Source of the DNA: Synchiropus splendidus
Taxonomy: Eukaryota; Chordata; Actinopteri; Syngnathiformes; Callionymidae
Length of the DNA: 64,000 nucleotides
NCBI RefSeq assembly: GCF_027744825.2
Contig: NC_071342.1
Coordinates: 10,001,501-10,065,500 of the forward strand
Direction of reading: 5' to 3'
Below, piece after piece: positions 49,092 through 60,790 of the stretch (its first letter is position 1; every line of letters begins with the position of its first letter). The notes under the pieces were generated by a model. The model had not been told where the DNA came from and ran no database searches. It saw only the letters and a program-made list of their open reading frames with translations. The position numbers and the translations under genes are program-made.

Positions 49092-49094
<3 letters not shown>
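48833..49094. mobile_element. Small terminal-inverted-repeat element inserted in a TA tract
   Basis: The left end has CCGACTTACGACCGGGATCG and TTGTAAGTCAGATTGG-type words, and the right end reads CCCCGACTTAAAACC on the minus strand. CGACTTA is therefore shared by both ends in inverted orientation. Flanks on both sides are TA repeats (48820-48832 and 49094-49130), as expected if an element with TA target preference landed in a TA microsatellite. The 'ggtcgtaagtcgaa' words occur in interspersed repeats of several vertebrates. No coding frame. Confidence 0.6.

Positions 49095-49130
<36 letters not shown>
49095..49130. repeat. TA microsatellite
   Basis: About 18 TA units next to the right end of the inserted element. 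Confidence 0.95.
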
Positions 49131-49133
<3 letters not shown>

Positions 49134-49642
49134 CTAACATAGCAACTTGCTGCATTTATGACACGTGTTATACTACTAACATCTTCTTTCTGTACCCTGG
49201 GGTTATTATGTTGAAGAAGGGAGCTGTTCTGTCCTCTGTCTCGCTGGACTGAGTTCATAACAATCAACTCGTTTTCATGCACATGTTAGTTGGTCTCAAC
49301 CTGGCAATATTGTGGTTGTAGTTATTAGCTATGATGCAGTTAATTATATAGTTGTTTCAGTATGAACTGAAAAAAATCTTAAAAAATAAAATCCAATCAA
49401 CAATGCCAGAAAAACGTGTGCATGTGTATAAGGAAGACAAAACACCTCTGAGACTGTGCGTGCGTGCGCGTGCTTGGGTGTGTGCGTTCATCGCAGACGT
49501 CCTGCAAACACTAAGAGGATTAGAAACAGGTTCAAAGTTTCTTTGAAATCCTCCAGCTTGCAGTTGTATTTCATGCTGATCATGTTATTATTGTTCTAAT
49601 TAAACAGAGCAAAAGGGATGTGCTCTCTCTCTCTTTCTCTCA

Positions 49643-49810
<168 letters not shown>

Positions 49811-49909
49811 AGGATGAAAAGAGACAAGAGAAAGAGCCAGATAACTCCTGTCTGACTGATGATTTTTCATGTGAATATGCAGTGGTACAATCCCCTGCTC
49901 CACACAGGA

Positions 49910-50165
49910 GCAAACAAAACAAACAAAATCCTCCCGCCACTAATCAGCTGATTAAGAGGATCCAGCCCACCTTTGTCAGGAGCCACAAATTAGAGCCATT
50001 AGATGGAAGTAGTAATGGATTTGTTAATTATTTAATCAGCTTAGCAAATTATTTCATATTTGGCAAAGCCTGTTGTGGCAGCGGCAGCCTGAAGGCCGAC
50101 ACTAAAATCATATTAGCTGCTGAATTATCGTGCGTGGATTACAGAGACTTAACAGTTGAACAATA
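49910..50165. promoter_or_regulatory. Candidate intronic conserved noncoding element with palindrome
   Basis: Contains the perfect 14-bp palindrome TAATCAGCTGATTA (49941-49954), which places a TAATC homeodomain core on each strand around the E-box CAGCTG. Further on come ACAAATTAGAGCC, GCCATTAGATGG, TGTTAATTATTTAATCAGC, AGCAAATTATTTCAT, ATCATATTAGCTGC and TGAATTATCG. This is the densest homeodomain-core cluster in the window, it is free of simple repeats, and it lies in a camkmt intron. Confidence 0.55.
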
Positions 50166-50424
50166 GCCGGATGTCGGCGCTGCCTTTCCACCTGCTAGCA
50201 GCAAGAAGAAGAGCTTCCGCTTTAAGGTGTTTCCACTACTGTGTCCAACCCCTGGACTTTGGTTTTAGTTGTACTGCAACAAGCTAACGTTGATCTGTAG
50301 TTACCTATGACTCATAAATAAAACCTCCATCTCGTCGACGCTCAAGCTGCATGAGCAAGCAAGGACAATACAACGCCACCCACAGGCCTGGCATGTGTGC
50401 TACATTGCTTTACATCAGTCCATG

Positions 50425-50912
50425 CTAGGCCAGACTTGGGCAAAGTGTGGCCCGGGGGCCAAATGCGGCCCTTTTCTGTATTTATGTAGCCCTGCTGGAG
50501 TCAGAGTACAACTATAAAACGTGCATTGTAGTTGTCTCTGACATTTTTGTCTCGTGCATTCTTTATTATGATGAAACTGAAATATAACAGAATAATAATT
50601 GTAATAATAATAATAATAATCGTGTTTGATTATTTTTCTTAATTCAGGAGTATTTCTTGTCCCTAAAAATACATCAGAATTGAAACTAGATCTTGAAATG
50701 TATGAGACACATGGAAAATCTTTAGATGGAATGTGGTTTAAATTAAATAAAACACAAGAAACCGACATTTTCTGTGCATTTTTAAGTGTAATTTCATAGT
50801 CATCACTTCATTTTCTTCAATTTTCCCTTACCCTCCTTTCTTTGGGTTTGACGGCCCACAACATATAACCTGGCCCCTTGGGAAATTTAATTTCCCACCT
50901 CTGCTGTAGGCC
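50425..50912 (+). mobile_element. hAT-like nonautonomous element, copy 2
   Basis: The left end has ACTTGGGCAAAGTGTGGCCC, then GGGGGCCAAATGCGGCCC. The right end has ACATATAACCTGGCCCC, then TTTCCCACCTCTGCTG. These match the bracketing blocks of 17188-17632. Shared internal words include TTCTTGTCCCT. An AAT microsatellite (about 50591-50620) has grown inside it. No transposase frame. Confidence 0.7.
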
Positions 50913-51429
50913 TAAAAAAATACCTCGGCTGGAGTAGACCCACTCAAGGTGTTTGTAGGGCCACAAACTGGAGTTCAGTGACGACACACCGGACTGTAGT
51001 CACCAATTTGTCTGTTGTGAAATTGGAACCTAAAATCAGGGGTCGAGGGACTTGCAGGCCAAAAGGTGAGAACAAAATGTCAAGACAAAACGCCCAAAAT
51101 AAAGGAAAACTAAAGAAGAGTTTATTTGGCAAGTCTTTGTACACATGAATTTACTGCAAAATATAAATATCATATCATAAATTCTACAACAATTACATCA
51201 TATTTCACTACAAAAGAGACAAAATTGTACAGATTAAAAATGTATATACATATATATTTTAATTAATTGCCCAGTAATACAGTTGATGTAAAACCATTCC
51301 TCCATCAGTCTGCTCATCTTTCCTCACAAACACACAATCCCTCCACCCACATGGCCTCTGTACTTAAAACGCACCACACTTCCCTCAGATGAATAGAAAT
51401 CTCAACCCTATCTCTTCCAGCTTTTTGCT

Positions 51430-51660
51430 TTTTTTCCCCCCCATTTGCTTCGCCGGTCACGGCGGGGGGTCTTATCAGGAGGGCAAAAGGAAGAAGTTGC
51501 CCTGGTTTTATGATGAAGGGAGAGCAGTGGAGAGAAAGAGAGTGCGATCACAGCGAGGCAGAAGCATTAAAGCGTTACATGATATTAATCCCTTCAGACT
51601 ATTAACGTGTAGGAGGTCGGGGTGAGTCCTAATTATGATTGAGAAAGGGGCTGGTGATGT
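51430..51660. promoter_or_regulatory. Candidate intronic noncoding element next to a camkmt exon
   Basis: Contains CTTCGCCGGTCACGGCGG, GGGTCTTATCAGGAGGGC, GGTTTTATGATGAAGG, CATTAAAGCGTTACATG, TATTAATCCCTTCAG, ACTATTAACGTG and GTCCTAATTATGATTG. It ends about 30 bp from the donor side of the 51.7-kb exon, so splicing enhancers are an alternative explanation for part of it. Confidence 0.42.
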
Positions 51661-51690
51661 GAAATAAGGGGGTGTACAGTACACACTTAC

Positions 51691-51754
51691 ATTGGGCTGC
51701 AGTAATCTCCTTATGGCATCGACCAGGCTGGCTCGGTACTGGTCCAGAAACAAA
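51691..51754 (-). CDS. camkmt: camkmt coding exon (LFLDQYRASLVDAI)
   Basis: Acceptor CTCTCTTTTTCAG before 51754 and donor GTAAGT after 51691; 64 nt. The first base completes a Cys codon begun in the previous exon, and 21 codons follow: LFLDQYRASLVDAIRRLLQP, then N. LFLDQYRASLVDAI is identical to human CAMKMT, and human continues KRLLQP where this reads RRLLQP. The split codon falls inside the motif Asp-Cys-Leu-Phe, the acidic-X-X-aromatic signature after strand 4 that defines this group of nonhistone lysine methyltransferases. It helps shape the substrate-lysine pocket. This is the best-conserved exon in the window. Confidence 0.97.
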
Positions 51755-53655
51755 CTGAAAAAGAGAGAGGAGGGTGCAGAATTTATGATAGCAGCTCCAG
51801 ATAAAGCAGCAGGTTATTTGTTTTCCTTTAGTTTACAAACAAATCCACCGACCTGGGGAGAGCAGGAAAAACCAATTTGCATTAGTTTTCATGGGTTTTC
51901 AGCTGAGTCAGTTATCGTAGAGGAACATCTCGCTTTCATGTATGACCGTGTGTGTGCCATAGAGGACGCACACACACTCTTCATTGTTAAATACATCACT
52001 AGTGAATTAGAGGTATTAATACCCACAGTGTCCCCCAGCAGATGTAAACATAGAAGCAAGAGCAACACAACAGAGAGCTTTTTAAACACCAGTGGAAAGC
52101 ACACTACGAATCTAGAATCATGTTAACACAGCCCTCAAAATGTTTGTCTGGTGACATGTCTATCAGCTCTGGTAACCCTTGAATAGTGGCCTGCTCAAAC
52201 CCTTTTCCGAGGTCACTGACCACACCTCTAACTAATTTTAAATGCATTGTTTTACAGACAAAAGTTTGGTCAGTGATGATTCAATACAGGTTCCCCATGC
52301 TGTGGCAGTGTACTTCTATGGTATTATATAATTGTAATCCTTGAATCGAAAAAGTGCTCAGAAACTTGCAGCGTCCAGACGCTCATACGTGTATCTACAA
52401 TCTTGCGCTCTGTCCTCAAAGTATGAGATGAAGGTTGAGACTCCGTCTGTAGACCAATGGGTCAATCCAGAGCTTGGGCTTTCAGACCACCACCTACACT
52501 GATGGGTAGAGCAATGACCCTGCCGCCACCCCTCGCCCTCCATTCTCTTTCTTTCACTCATCGACAGGACACCATGATAACTGGAACCCTTAACTCAAGA
52601 CTCAATGTCGACCCATCAACTCTTTTTCAGTCTCATACATCGCTACAATAAATGTAGGATGATGCAGCCAAACACACTTGTTAAGTGAGCAAAATAAAAA
52701 CAAATATTTGATACCATAAAATGAACTAATGCCACATCAAAGCGGCATCTGTCTCCCGGGCCACGTGCGCGCCTATAATTTCAGATGAGAGCAGAGTAAT
52801 TTGACTAAAACGCAACAATGCGTGCAGGTTTGACATAATCCCAAACAACCCTCTCCGGTGACAGGTGAGGCGTCAAGTCATCTGGACCCCACTTTCCAAT
52901 CCCATCTGTGAACTCTGCACGCGAGCTTCAGAGCACACGTCAGCGAAAAAAACCCAGGATGTGCGCACGCATGGGTTAAGTTTATTGTTCTCCTGGATGG
53001 ACATAAGTGCCAAGTTTATTTGACTTGGAAGGTGAGAAGTTTGTGTTTGGTTTATTTTGCCACGGATATCAGCGCACAGGAAAAGTGAGTGGCAAGAAAA
53101 ACAAGGAAGTAACTTGGTGGGGTCGGACGTGACGCTGGCGATAAACCAGGGCAGAGGAAGGACGAGGAGTCACAAGGAGGGCAACCAAGAGGACCATTCA
53201 GGAGATGTTTCACTCAACATTCAACAAGAACTGCTTCAGGGTTAATGGATTTAATGAACACGTCCACATTAACATGAAAAAAGACAGCGAGCAGGTCATC
53301 ATCATGGACTCCTTAATGGACTGAAGCTCCTTTTAAAGGTCACCTCGACCAGGACAATTGTTCCACGCTGACCCCTCCCACCCAGGACCTTGTAGCCAAA
53401 ACAAACCAAGGGTCAGAGTGCGCTGTAAGGGTAGGCATGTGAACGCTGCTATATTTGTCTGCACGGAGGATGTTGTTGGGTGAGACTGAGGAAAACAATG
53501 ACATCATCAATACCAACTTTATTCCCAGCTGGGACACTGAAGGCTTAAACTAAGTACAATGAGATCTACTTGGTTGCAGTCTATGAACCAATCACCTGAT
53601 ACAGACATGGGTGTAGACCAGGAGTGTCAACTCAAACAGGCCAAGAACTTAAACG

Positions 53656-54025
53656 TGATGCGTTCCAGTTGTGCTCGTAAATTTGCTGTTACGCCTCCCA
53701 GTTATGTCACCTGATGCTAAATTTCAGGTTGGAAAGTGGGAGAATCCTCACCACAAACCAAGATGGCCTCCCTGAATCTAAACAGGAAGCAGAAGTTTTG
53801 AATCAGCGGCATGTGTGAAAAGAAACGCAGTGTTTGCTCTTCAACTGCCAGGTTTTCTAGTTGCAAACACAGCAAGTATTTATCAAGAATTTGCTTGCAT
53901 GTGGACAAGGCACAGGTGAGAACAACTAGCGTGGACCTCACTCTCTTTTTTCCAACAGGAAGACGCTGAATTCAGCTGTGACATTCCAACTCCCCATTTG
54001 TGCTAAAACTGGAACGTAGCATTAG
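53656..54025. mobile_element. MITE-like element with terminal inverted repeats
   Basis: The left end reads GATGCGTTCCAGTTGTGCTC. The right end, on the minus strand, reads CTAATGCTACGTTCCAGTTT and 'tagcac'. This gives terminal inverted repeats around GCTACGTTCCAGTT, about 370 bp apart. Internal TGGGAGAATCCTCACCA and CAAGATGGC link it to 43514-43680. No coding frame. Target-site duplication was not resolved. Confidence 0.65.
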
Positions 54026-54515
54026 TAAGGGGCCGAATGTCGTGTCACCAAATGAGTGACAGATCAGGAAATATGAGACTAAAATGCACTGACTCTTGAT
54101 TATGACAAAGCAGAAATCAGGCATCCGTGTTGCATGTTAGGTTTGAACAGAAGGAAATGTTTCACCTCCTGCGGCATTTCTGAACAAAACAAAAAAGTGG
54201 GGGTAATAGTTAGGCCCAATCCCATTTCTCACCCTTAACACTAGCACTTGGTTTTGAGTGCCCTCCACTATGAAGTGCCCTCCAACGACAAGAAAGAAGT
54301 GACTGACATCCCTAAGAATTGGAAATGCCAACTAGTGTTTTTACAACCTCTTGCATCAGCGCTGATAATCTTACTTCGTTTGGTGAAGCAACACAGATTT
54401 TGTGCTATTTTGCGGTGTGTTACGTTTACGTTAATGTTAGTCTGAATGCTAACCAACTGTCATTAGGTAAGAGGAAATAACAACATACACATTAATGCGG
54501 TACTGTAAATTTTGT

Positions 54516-54668
54516 CGGACACGTGGCCAATCCGGTCCTAAAAGTGCAGGGTTTTTGTTCCAACCAAATAAGCTAACACAGTTTGACCAATCAGGCGCAG
54601 TTGAAAAAACAGAACAAGAACCCGCACCCACTGCGGCCCATTGTGGAACAGTTTGCCCACTCCTCCGG
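54516..54668 (-). mobile_element. Short hAT-like element
   Basis: On the minus strand it reads GGAGTGGGCAAACTGTTCC, 'aca', ATGGGCCGCAGTGGGTGCGG, GTTCTTGTTC. On the plus strand it reads GTGCAGGGTTTTTGTTCCAA and CCAATCAGGCGCAG. The 'caggttttgttccaacca...tttgaccaat(g/c)ag' wording is that of a common vertebrate and fish short hAT element in which both arms carry a 'ttgttcc' word. About 150 bp, no coding frame. Confidence 0.6.
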
Positions 54669-55849
54669 TGGACCCTTTAGGTCACTAAAAAGGACATGGG
54701 GACAAAGTAAACAAACGGAAGGGTAGGCCTTGTTACTAAAATGTCCCTGATGTCCTATCCCCCATTGTTTTTAAGTAAAGTTTTTCAATTCACGCTTCAG
54801 TATTCTGGGAATCAATCCATACTTCATCTTACTCTTCGTTTCAAGTCAGCTCCGGAGCCCCGTCGGCTTGAAGGGCTCATTTCAAGAGTGAACACAGTGT
54901 GCCCACTGTCTTAGGAGTATTGGGACGCACTACACTAACACATCAACGCGCAAAACTGAGTGTTAGAGCCAAAAGCAAGTGTTGAGAATTGGGACATGCC
55001 CTCAGGCTTTGGGGTAGTGCTCCGTAAAGGTTTGCTTGTGGAATACAGTTAGTACATATAGTACCTAATGACATCAAAAACTTGACTGACGGTGTTGACA
55101 TTTCAGCATCGTGAATGAAGTACATAATCACGAGGAACTATGGTCCAACAATGGGAGCTTACGATCATTACCCCTGCACATCCTGACCCTGACTGAAACA
55201 CCTACGCATCAATTATGCCATTGGACATCCACAACACAGTGCAAACTGAAAGTATTTATCTCTGTGTTCGGTGTTACGGTGCTTGTTCTCCTTCACCACT
55301 GTCTCTGAATGACAGCACAAGAGACACTCTTCGAACTTGAAGCAGTGCACTTTGAATTTGCAACACGCAACAGGTTGAATTTGAGCCATATGAAATGACC
55401 TGGTGCCCTTGAGTTTGATGTGAGCTTAAATGGACATCACAAAACATTTATTACTATCTATACTACTACTACTGTCTATACTAACGCATATATGCTTTTT
55501 GCTTCCTAAAAATATTTTTATTCCCTTCAAATTCAAAATATCTCAAATAATTGTTCAGTGAGAACTCACTTGTGCCAAATTTTAGATTTTATTTCAAATA
55601 TACTCCTTTCCAGCATTTTACATTTCACATAATGTTTCTCACAGTTTGTACAGATATTATGCTTGGAATGTGCTCAAGATGATGCAGTGGAATACAGGTA
55701 AGTTGGCATCGCGCTGTATGCTGATTCTCACCAGAGATAACTTCCATCTGTGAGACACAATGCAGCCTCGAAAGGTGGCAATAAAGTTGAGCAAATGAAC
55801 GCCTGGAGCCTCCTCTCACCCCCCGTCGCCCTCCTCCTCTCAGCAGTGG

Positions 55850-56190
55850 TTCCACTGCTGCCGGTAGGAGATGTAATTAATCAGTGTGGAAGCTGCGTTG
55901 TTGACCTTTTCTCAGGTGATCACTGTGAAGACGCACCCATTTATCGGTCAGCCATCACTCTCCTCCATCCACCACTGCAATTATTACAGAATCACTTGCG
56001 TACACACGCCGATAAAAGGGCAGCACGGCGAAAAAGATCTTGCAGCAATCAGCAAACACGTGACTTCAATCTCAACCAGCCACTATATGGGAGACTCACA
56101 TTTAATTTACTCCTTTTCCACACTTTCCTCTCTCTTTGCTCCGTGACACACGCATGCATTAGAGCGCTCTGAAATATCCTTCATTAAGTA
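55850..56190. promoter_or_regulatory. Candidate intronic noncoding element
   Basis: Contains GATGTAATTAATCAGTGTGG (ATTA with TAATCA), CAATTATTACAGAATC, CCATTTATCGGTC and ACATTTAATTTACTCC, in repeat-free DNA. The overlapping plus frames (55750-56172) show no family features. Confidence 0.42.
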
Positions 56191-56964
56191 GCCTGCATTC
56201 TTTCTCTTGCTGGGTTTAGTACCCAACTATTACATAAAGTGACCGTGACATTACAATAATAATGACAGTGTTTGATAATGCAGCACTTTAGAGGTGATAC
56301 ACATGCAGACTTGCAGGCAGTAGAGTTGCCTAGTGTAAACGTTTCCAGGAAGAGAATGTCAGTCTTCCCAGCATGTGTGCTTATATGCCCATATAGAAGA
56401 AGTAAATGTAGTTTATTTATCAAAAAAAGAGACTTCCATTATCGATATGAATGCCATTTAAGCTTCCTCAATGCACTAACTCAGACAAAAGGCTCCAAGT
56501 AGAAAGAGCAAAGTCAATAGAATCTACACTCCTGTCTTGTTCACTTTAGTTTGAAAAGCCACATCTAGCTGAAAATAAGGAGCCATTTTTTTTAAAGCTT
56601 GGATGCACACATTACTCTGCAAGCTACCAAAACACATTTAAATGGTCAATACTGGGTACTTGTCCCTGTTTCCTTTGACAACTTGCTTTTCCTGCTTCTT
56701 GTTTGATAATACACTGATGAACTTGAATTGATAAAAACACAGCAGATGTCCGAAACACAAGGTGTTTCATTGAGCAACACACGTCCGTCCCTCCATCCAC
56801 AAATTCACCCTGAACTTCTGCAACAAAGTGGATCAGGAGAAGGACATTGTGATTCAAAAGCCGCCTTCTTCCAATCCCAGAATGTCACCGCACAGGTCAC
56901 ACGTGTCCAGGCAGGACGCGTTTTACCTCCAGCAGCACAACTGAGCAGTACAAAGATTTAATAC

Positions 56965-57200
56965 TTGATTGGCCAGCAGATCACCATTTCAATGACAGAT
57001 GGGCTAATTGTTGTGTTTATGTTGCTCCATCTCTCCATTTCAATCTCCATTTCTTCTCCTCCCTGCATCCGCCCTCGAATCTTTCTTTATCTTACGCCGT
57101 CTCCTTCCTTGTCAAGGCGCAATTATTTGCAATTTGCCTAAGTCATCCATTTGCTGGGACACCAAGCATGAAAACGAGGCAATTTAGTGTAAAATGGAGG
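56965..57200. promoter_or_regulatory. Candidate intronic noncoding element
   Basis: Contains GACAGATGGGCTAATTGTTG, a long pyrimidine-rich stretch, then CTTGTCAAGGCGCAATTATT, GCAATTTGCC, 'TAAGTCATCCATTTGCTG' and GAGGCAATTTAG. No simple repeats. The polypyrimidine part could be intronic splicing-related sequence, but the nearest acceptor lies on the other side of the exon. Confidence 0.4.
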
Positions 57201-57369
57201 CAGGCAGGCGGCTGGGTTTATGTACGTAAGTGTGATGAGTGAGAGGGAAGGTCCCGCTGCTTGTGGGGGGGCCACACAAAAATGGTGCAAAAGTGAGGTG
57301 TAATGCTGCGAAGACACAGATAAAAGTGGCTGTACGGTGTGTTTGGTATGTTTGTGTCTAAGTACTTAC

Positions 57370-57444
57370 CAGTCTGCGCACATGATGACATCAAAGTGAT
57401 TCTCTAGCGATGAGATGGTGGACTCACAGTCCCATCGCACAACT
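57370..57444 (-). CDS. camkmt: camkmt coding exon (RWD...HFDVIMCAD)
   Basis: Acceptor TTTGTCTTTGTGGCAG before 57444 and donor GTAAGTAC after 57370. The length is 75 nt: one base completing a preceding codon, 24 codons, and TG of a split Cys codon. The product VVRWDCESTISSLENHFDVI, then MCAD, aligns with human [24 protein letters not shown]. The RWD and HFD(V/I)(I/V)MCAD motifs are conserved; HFDVIMCAD is the strand that places the catalytic-face Asp. The upstream exon is not in the window, so the first codon is incomplete. Confidence 0.95.
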
Positions 57445-57599
57445 CTGCCACAAAGACAAAAAAAACCCCAAGAGTTTACTGAGGAACACGGAGAGAGAGC
57501 TTTGTTACACTTGGTCTCTGGTTGACTTGTACTGCTGCAGTAGAGACCGTGAGACACACACAGTTTCCCCAGCCTCTAAACTAAACCTCCTAAATGCAT

Positions 57600-57765
57600 C
57601 CAATTCAAAAGTCGAACCTTAAACAGGACTCTGAACCAAACGTATACCCAGTAATAATGACCAAGTTATTCTGAAGGCCTCATCCTCAAACTGACGCTGA
57701 ACCTTGTGGGGTCTGGCACAAGGGTCCCACAAGGAGGTGTTTTCCCCAAAATTGTACCTCACTAG
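57600..57765 (-). repeat. Teleost 'gtccccacaagg' repeat, degraded inverted copy
   Basis: AACAGGACTCTGAACCAAAC, GACCAAGTTATTCTGAAGG, GGGTCCCACAAGGAGG. The first two words recur at 61630-61700 (CAGGACTCTGAACCAAAC and GACCCAGTTATTTTCAAAC), which fixes the family and orientation. Confidence 0.7.
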
Positions 57766-58309
57766 GATACATATGTGTCAACACACAACATTTGAATGAA
57801 ATCCATTTAGAGAATTCCTATTTTTGAATGCGTTGAATCAGACAAAAGTTGACACTCTGAGTAAACATGGCCTTAAAGAAAATAATTAAAATCTACACAA
57901 GAACACAACAACTCAAACAGGAAAGCCTTTGGTTTGCCGCAAACCCAGAGCAGTGGACTGACACCGAAACCTTTTCGCAATATTTTTTTTCGTAAGATCC
58001 CTGCTGCCATCAGTGCCGTCAAGTTTGTACGCCGGACACAGATCCACGTGAAATCCGGCAACATAGTTCCATCTAAGTCTGAACTAACTCAACCCACTAC
58101 GCTGGGTCGCAGTGCTCCATTCAGTTCTCAAGAGTTTTTGGAAATCTAATTTCCTGCACTCAACAACATTCATAAAGGGAAGTGAGAGCCTCCACGCTCT
58201 GCAGCCCCCAACGACAGCAGGGTGTTGACCAGAATCAAGTCCTGGTCGGGCCTAAACTGAATCCCACAACAGTGTTGGTGAATCAGCACTGTGGTTGCTC
58301 CTGCTCTCT

Positions 58310-58600
58310 CCTCACTCTCCCTTTCACTCTCCAGACTGTCAGGCAGATTGAGGATTATTAATTAGGCATTATTAACACTCAGTAAACAAAACATTAGGGC
58401 CTGCTAGAAACACAATCTCCATTCCCTGCAGGAGGTCTGGACAAACACGCGCGCACGCACACATGAACACGCACACACTTCACGGCCCGCCCGCCCTTCC
58501 TCCCCCCGATCTTGTCCAATCGCATGGAAGCCTTCGCCCTCTCTCGCGGAGCGGGCGATGACAGGAGGCATAATCTGAAAAGAAAACAGTCCAAGTAATG
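58310..58600. promoter_or_regulatory. Candidate intronic conserved noncoding element
   Basis: CAGATTGAGGATTATTAATT, then AGGCATTATTAACACTCAG and GTAAACAAAACATTAGG (a forkhead core GTAAACA). After a CA/CG-rich tract (58441-58480) comes a second GC-rich part with GATCTTGTCCAATCGCATGG and 'GCGGAGCGGGCGATGACAGG'. The first part is one of the densest ATTA clusters in the window. Confidence 0.48.
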
Positions 58601-60584
58601 TGGCCTAATTATACGTTTACTTTTTCACTCCATCTTGCTCTTGTGTAAATACACGCATGCGGGAAAGACAAAGAGTGCAAGACCAAGTGGACGATGTTTT
58701 TCTGAGAGCCTTCGATGGACCAGGAAGCTTTTGCGCAGGGAGGAGACTAGCATCTGCTATGGCTAGTTTGCTGCACGGTGGGCGACACGAGTCACGCAAT
58801 GCTTTTGAGGCATCACTTCTAAGAAGACAAAGTACATCAGCTTTTTGTATTGGACAGATTCACAAACAATGAGGAACATTTTCTCCTCTTTTTTACTTCC
58901 TCCTTTTGAAAAACAAAGTTAAATGTACATCTTTGTTACCTGACCACAGAAAATTATATATTATATACATTTACTATTGTTTAATGAATGAGCAAACTAG
59001 CAAACTGGCCGAACACATTAGATTTTCTCCATATTTCCCGACTCATGTCTTCATTTTCTGTCCAGTACTCGGGTCTGTGTTGCACGTACAAGTGCAAAGT
59101 GTGTTTGGGGGGACGTTGTGGTGACTTGGGCAGGAGACTTGGGCGCATTCAGCAAGGCCTGACAAAAGATCAACTGATCTTGCAAAAAAAAAAAACTGAA
59201 TACCGAGACCTCCCACCCCCTCCCAGACCCAAGACCAGACCGATGATAAATGCAGTTCATTCCGAGACAAGAGACCTTGGAAACGTGGTCTTCAGATGGA
59301 GTACTACTGCGCTAATGGTCATTGCAGTGGAATCCTTTAGCCATCGCTTCACCAAAACAGCTTTAATGAATGCTACTCTTGACAGAAAAGAGCAAAAATG
59401 CATCACGGAGGGTCCTGAATGCTACACAAATCCATCAAGCAGTCTGGACATCAATGTGCACGATAGGGAACACTTATGATGAGCATCAACTGAGGATGAC
59501 AGAGCTGGCTTTCCTCCAGAAGACAAACCCATAATGCCCTGGTGTTTTTGAAATAGACATTTTGAATGCACCAAAATGGAGCTACAATCAGAATCTTTCC
59601 TCGGAACACATTCAATAGGTACAGGAACAAGGTATCTGTAGTGGTAGCAAGGTAAGAAGGTGAACATTTAACTTAATGGTTGCATTTAACACTGCTCGAG
59701 TAACAGATTAGATAAAGTTGTCTCACCTGCTCGATACATTCGCCGACCCAAAGAGTCCTGCTTGCTTGTTTCTCTCAATAACCCCACGCACGTCTGGGAG
59801 AAGCTCTTAAGGACAACCTTTAAAGACCATGAAGACATCATTGGAAAACCACATTCAGCAAGGCTTGAATTGTTTTTTGTAATAAGAGTACAACGTATTG
59901 AGCACCAAATTCTACTCTCTTCATCACTCCATGAAGCACCGCAAGGTGACACAAACTTTATTGGTTTTACAACAGTAGCTGGCAGAGGAATGGCTGCAGG
60001 CCTGGTGCACGACACAAAACACACTTCCTCAAAACACCAGCCCAAATGAGTGAGACAGAGGACACTTGAGAGTTCCCCCAACAGCTGAGCACATTATTCA
60101 CCTGATACCTGAAGTGTCAGATGTCCGGCTCGCATGTGAGGAAAGACCAGAGACAAATGGATTTCCACCTGACAGTCCATCTCCCTCAGCAAGAGTTGCA
60201 AGAGTTCTGTGGTGTTCAGTGGTTCCTTTCCCAGACTAGGACAGTCTACAGAGCATCACATGTTTTGCATTGAAATGGACTCTGTTATCTCTCCAGATCA
60301 GAGGAACCAAACCATCCCGCTTCAGCTCATTATGTGTGCATTAAAAACCTAATATTAGGTGAGAGTTTTTTTTCTTTTTCTGCATCTGACACAATGATAA
60401 ATGTCAGATTCTGATGTTGATAAAGAGAAGAGCAGGAAGAATGCCTTCAGAATGAGACATGACAATATCTGAGAGATGAACTCCAGTAACCGGTAAGTCG
60501 TCCAGCATCAGCAGCATCAAGCTGAAGATCAATTGAAAGGCTTTTAACCATCATCTCTCTCACACACACGCACGCACGCACACG

Positions 60585-60790
60585 CAGGCAGGGCGATTGA
60601 TGTTAAGTTGTCTATTAATACACTGGCCTGTGGAGTTGCAAAGCAATTCAATTAGGATTTCCCTGTCTTTAAAGCCAGCAGAGAGCTGAGACAAATCCAA
60701 TCGACGGGGAGATGGAGAGGAGAGCAGAGAGCAGGGCCGCGTGACAACTTGATAGATGGAGTGATAGCTGGAGAGCCAATTCAAAATGTA
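60585..60790. promoter_or_regulatory. Candidate intronic noncoding element
   Basis: GGCGATTGATGTTAAGTTG, TCTATTAATACACTGGCC, CAATTCAATTAGGATTTCCC and GACAAATCCAATCGACGGGG, in repeat-free DNA. Edges approximate. Confidence 0.4.

Larger units (their letters stand above)
51755..57369 (-). other. camkmt: camkmt intron between exons at 57.4 and 51.7 kb
   Basis: 5,615-bp intron. It holds a MITE-like element (53656-54025), a hAT-like element (54516-54668) and two candidate regulatory blocks (55850-56190 and 56965-57200). The stretches 52000-53650 and 54700-55740 show nothing recognisable. Confidence 0.85.

Noticed and set aside
58394..58594. Possible minus-strand camkmt exon after TTTTCAG near 58576
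   Set aside because: The acceptor-like word is good, but the reading has no similarity to the CAMKMT segment before RWD and runs into a CA/CG-rich tract.
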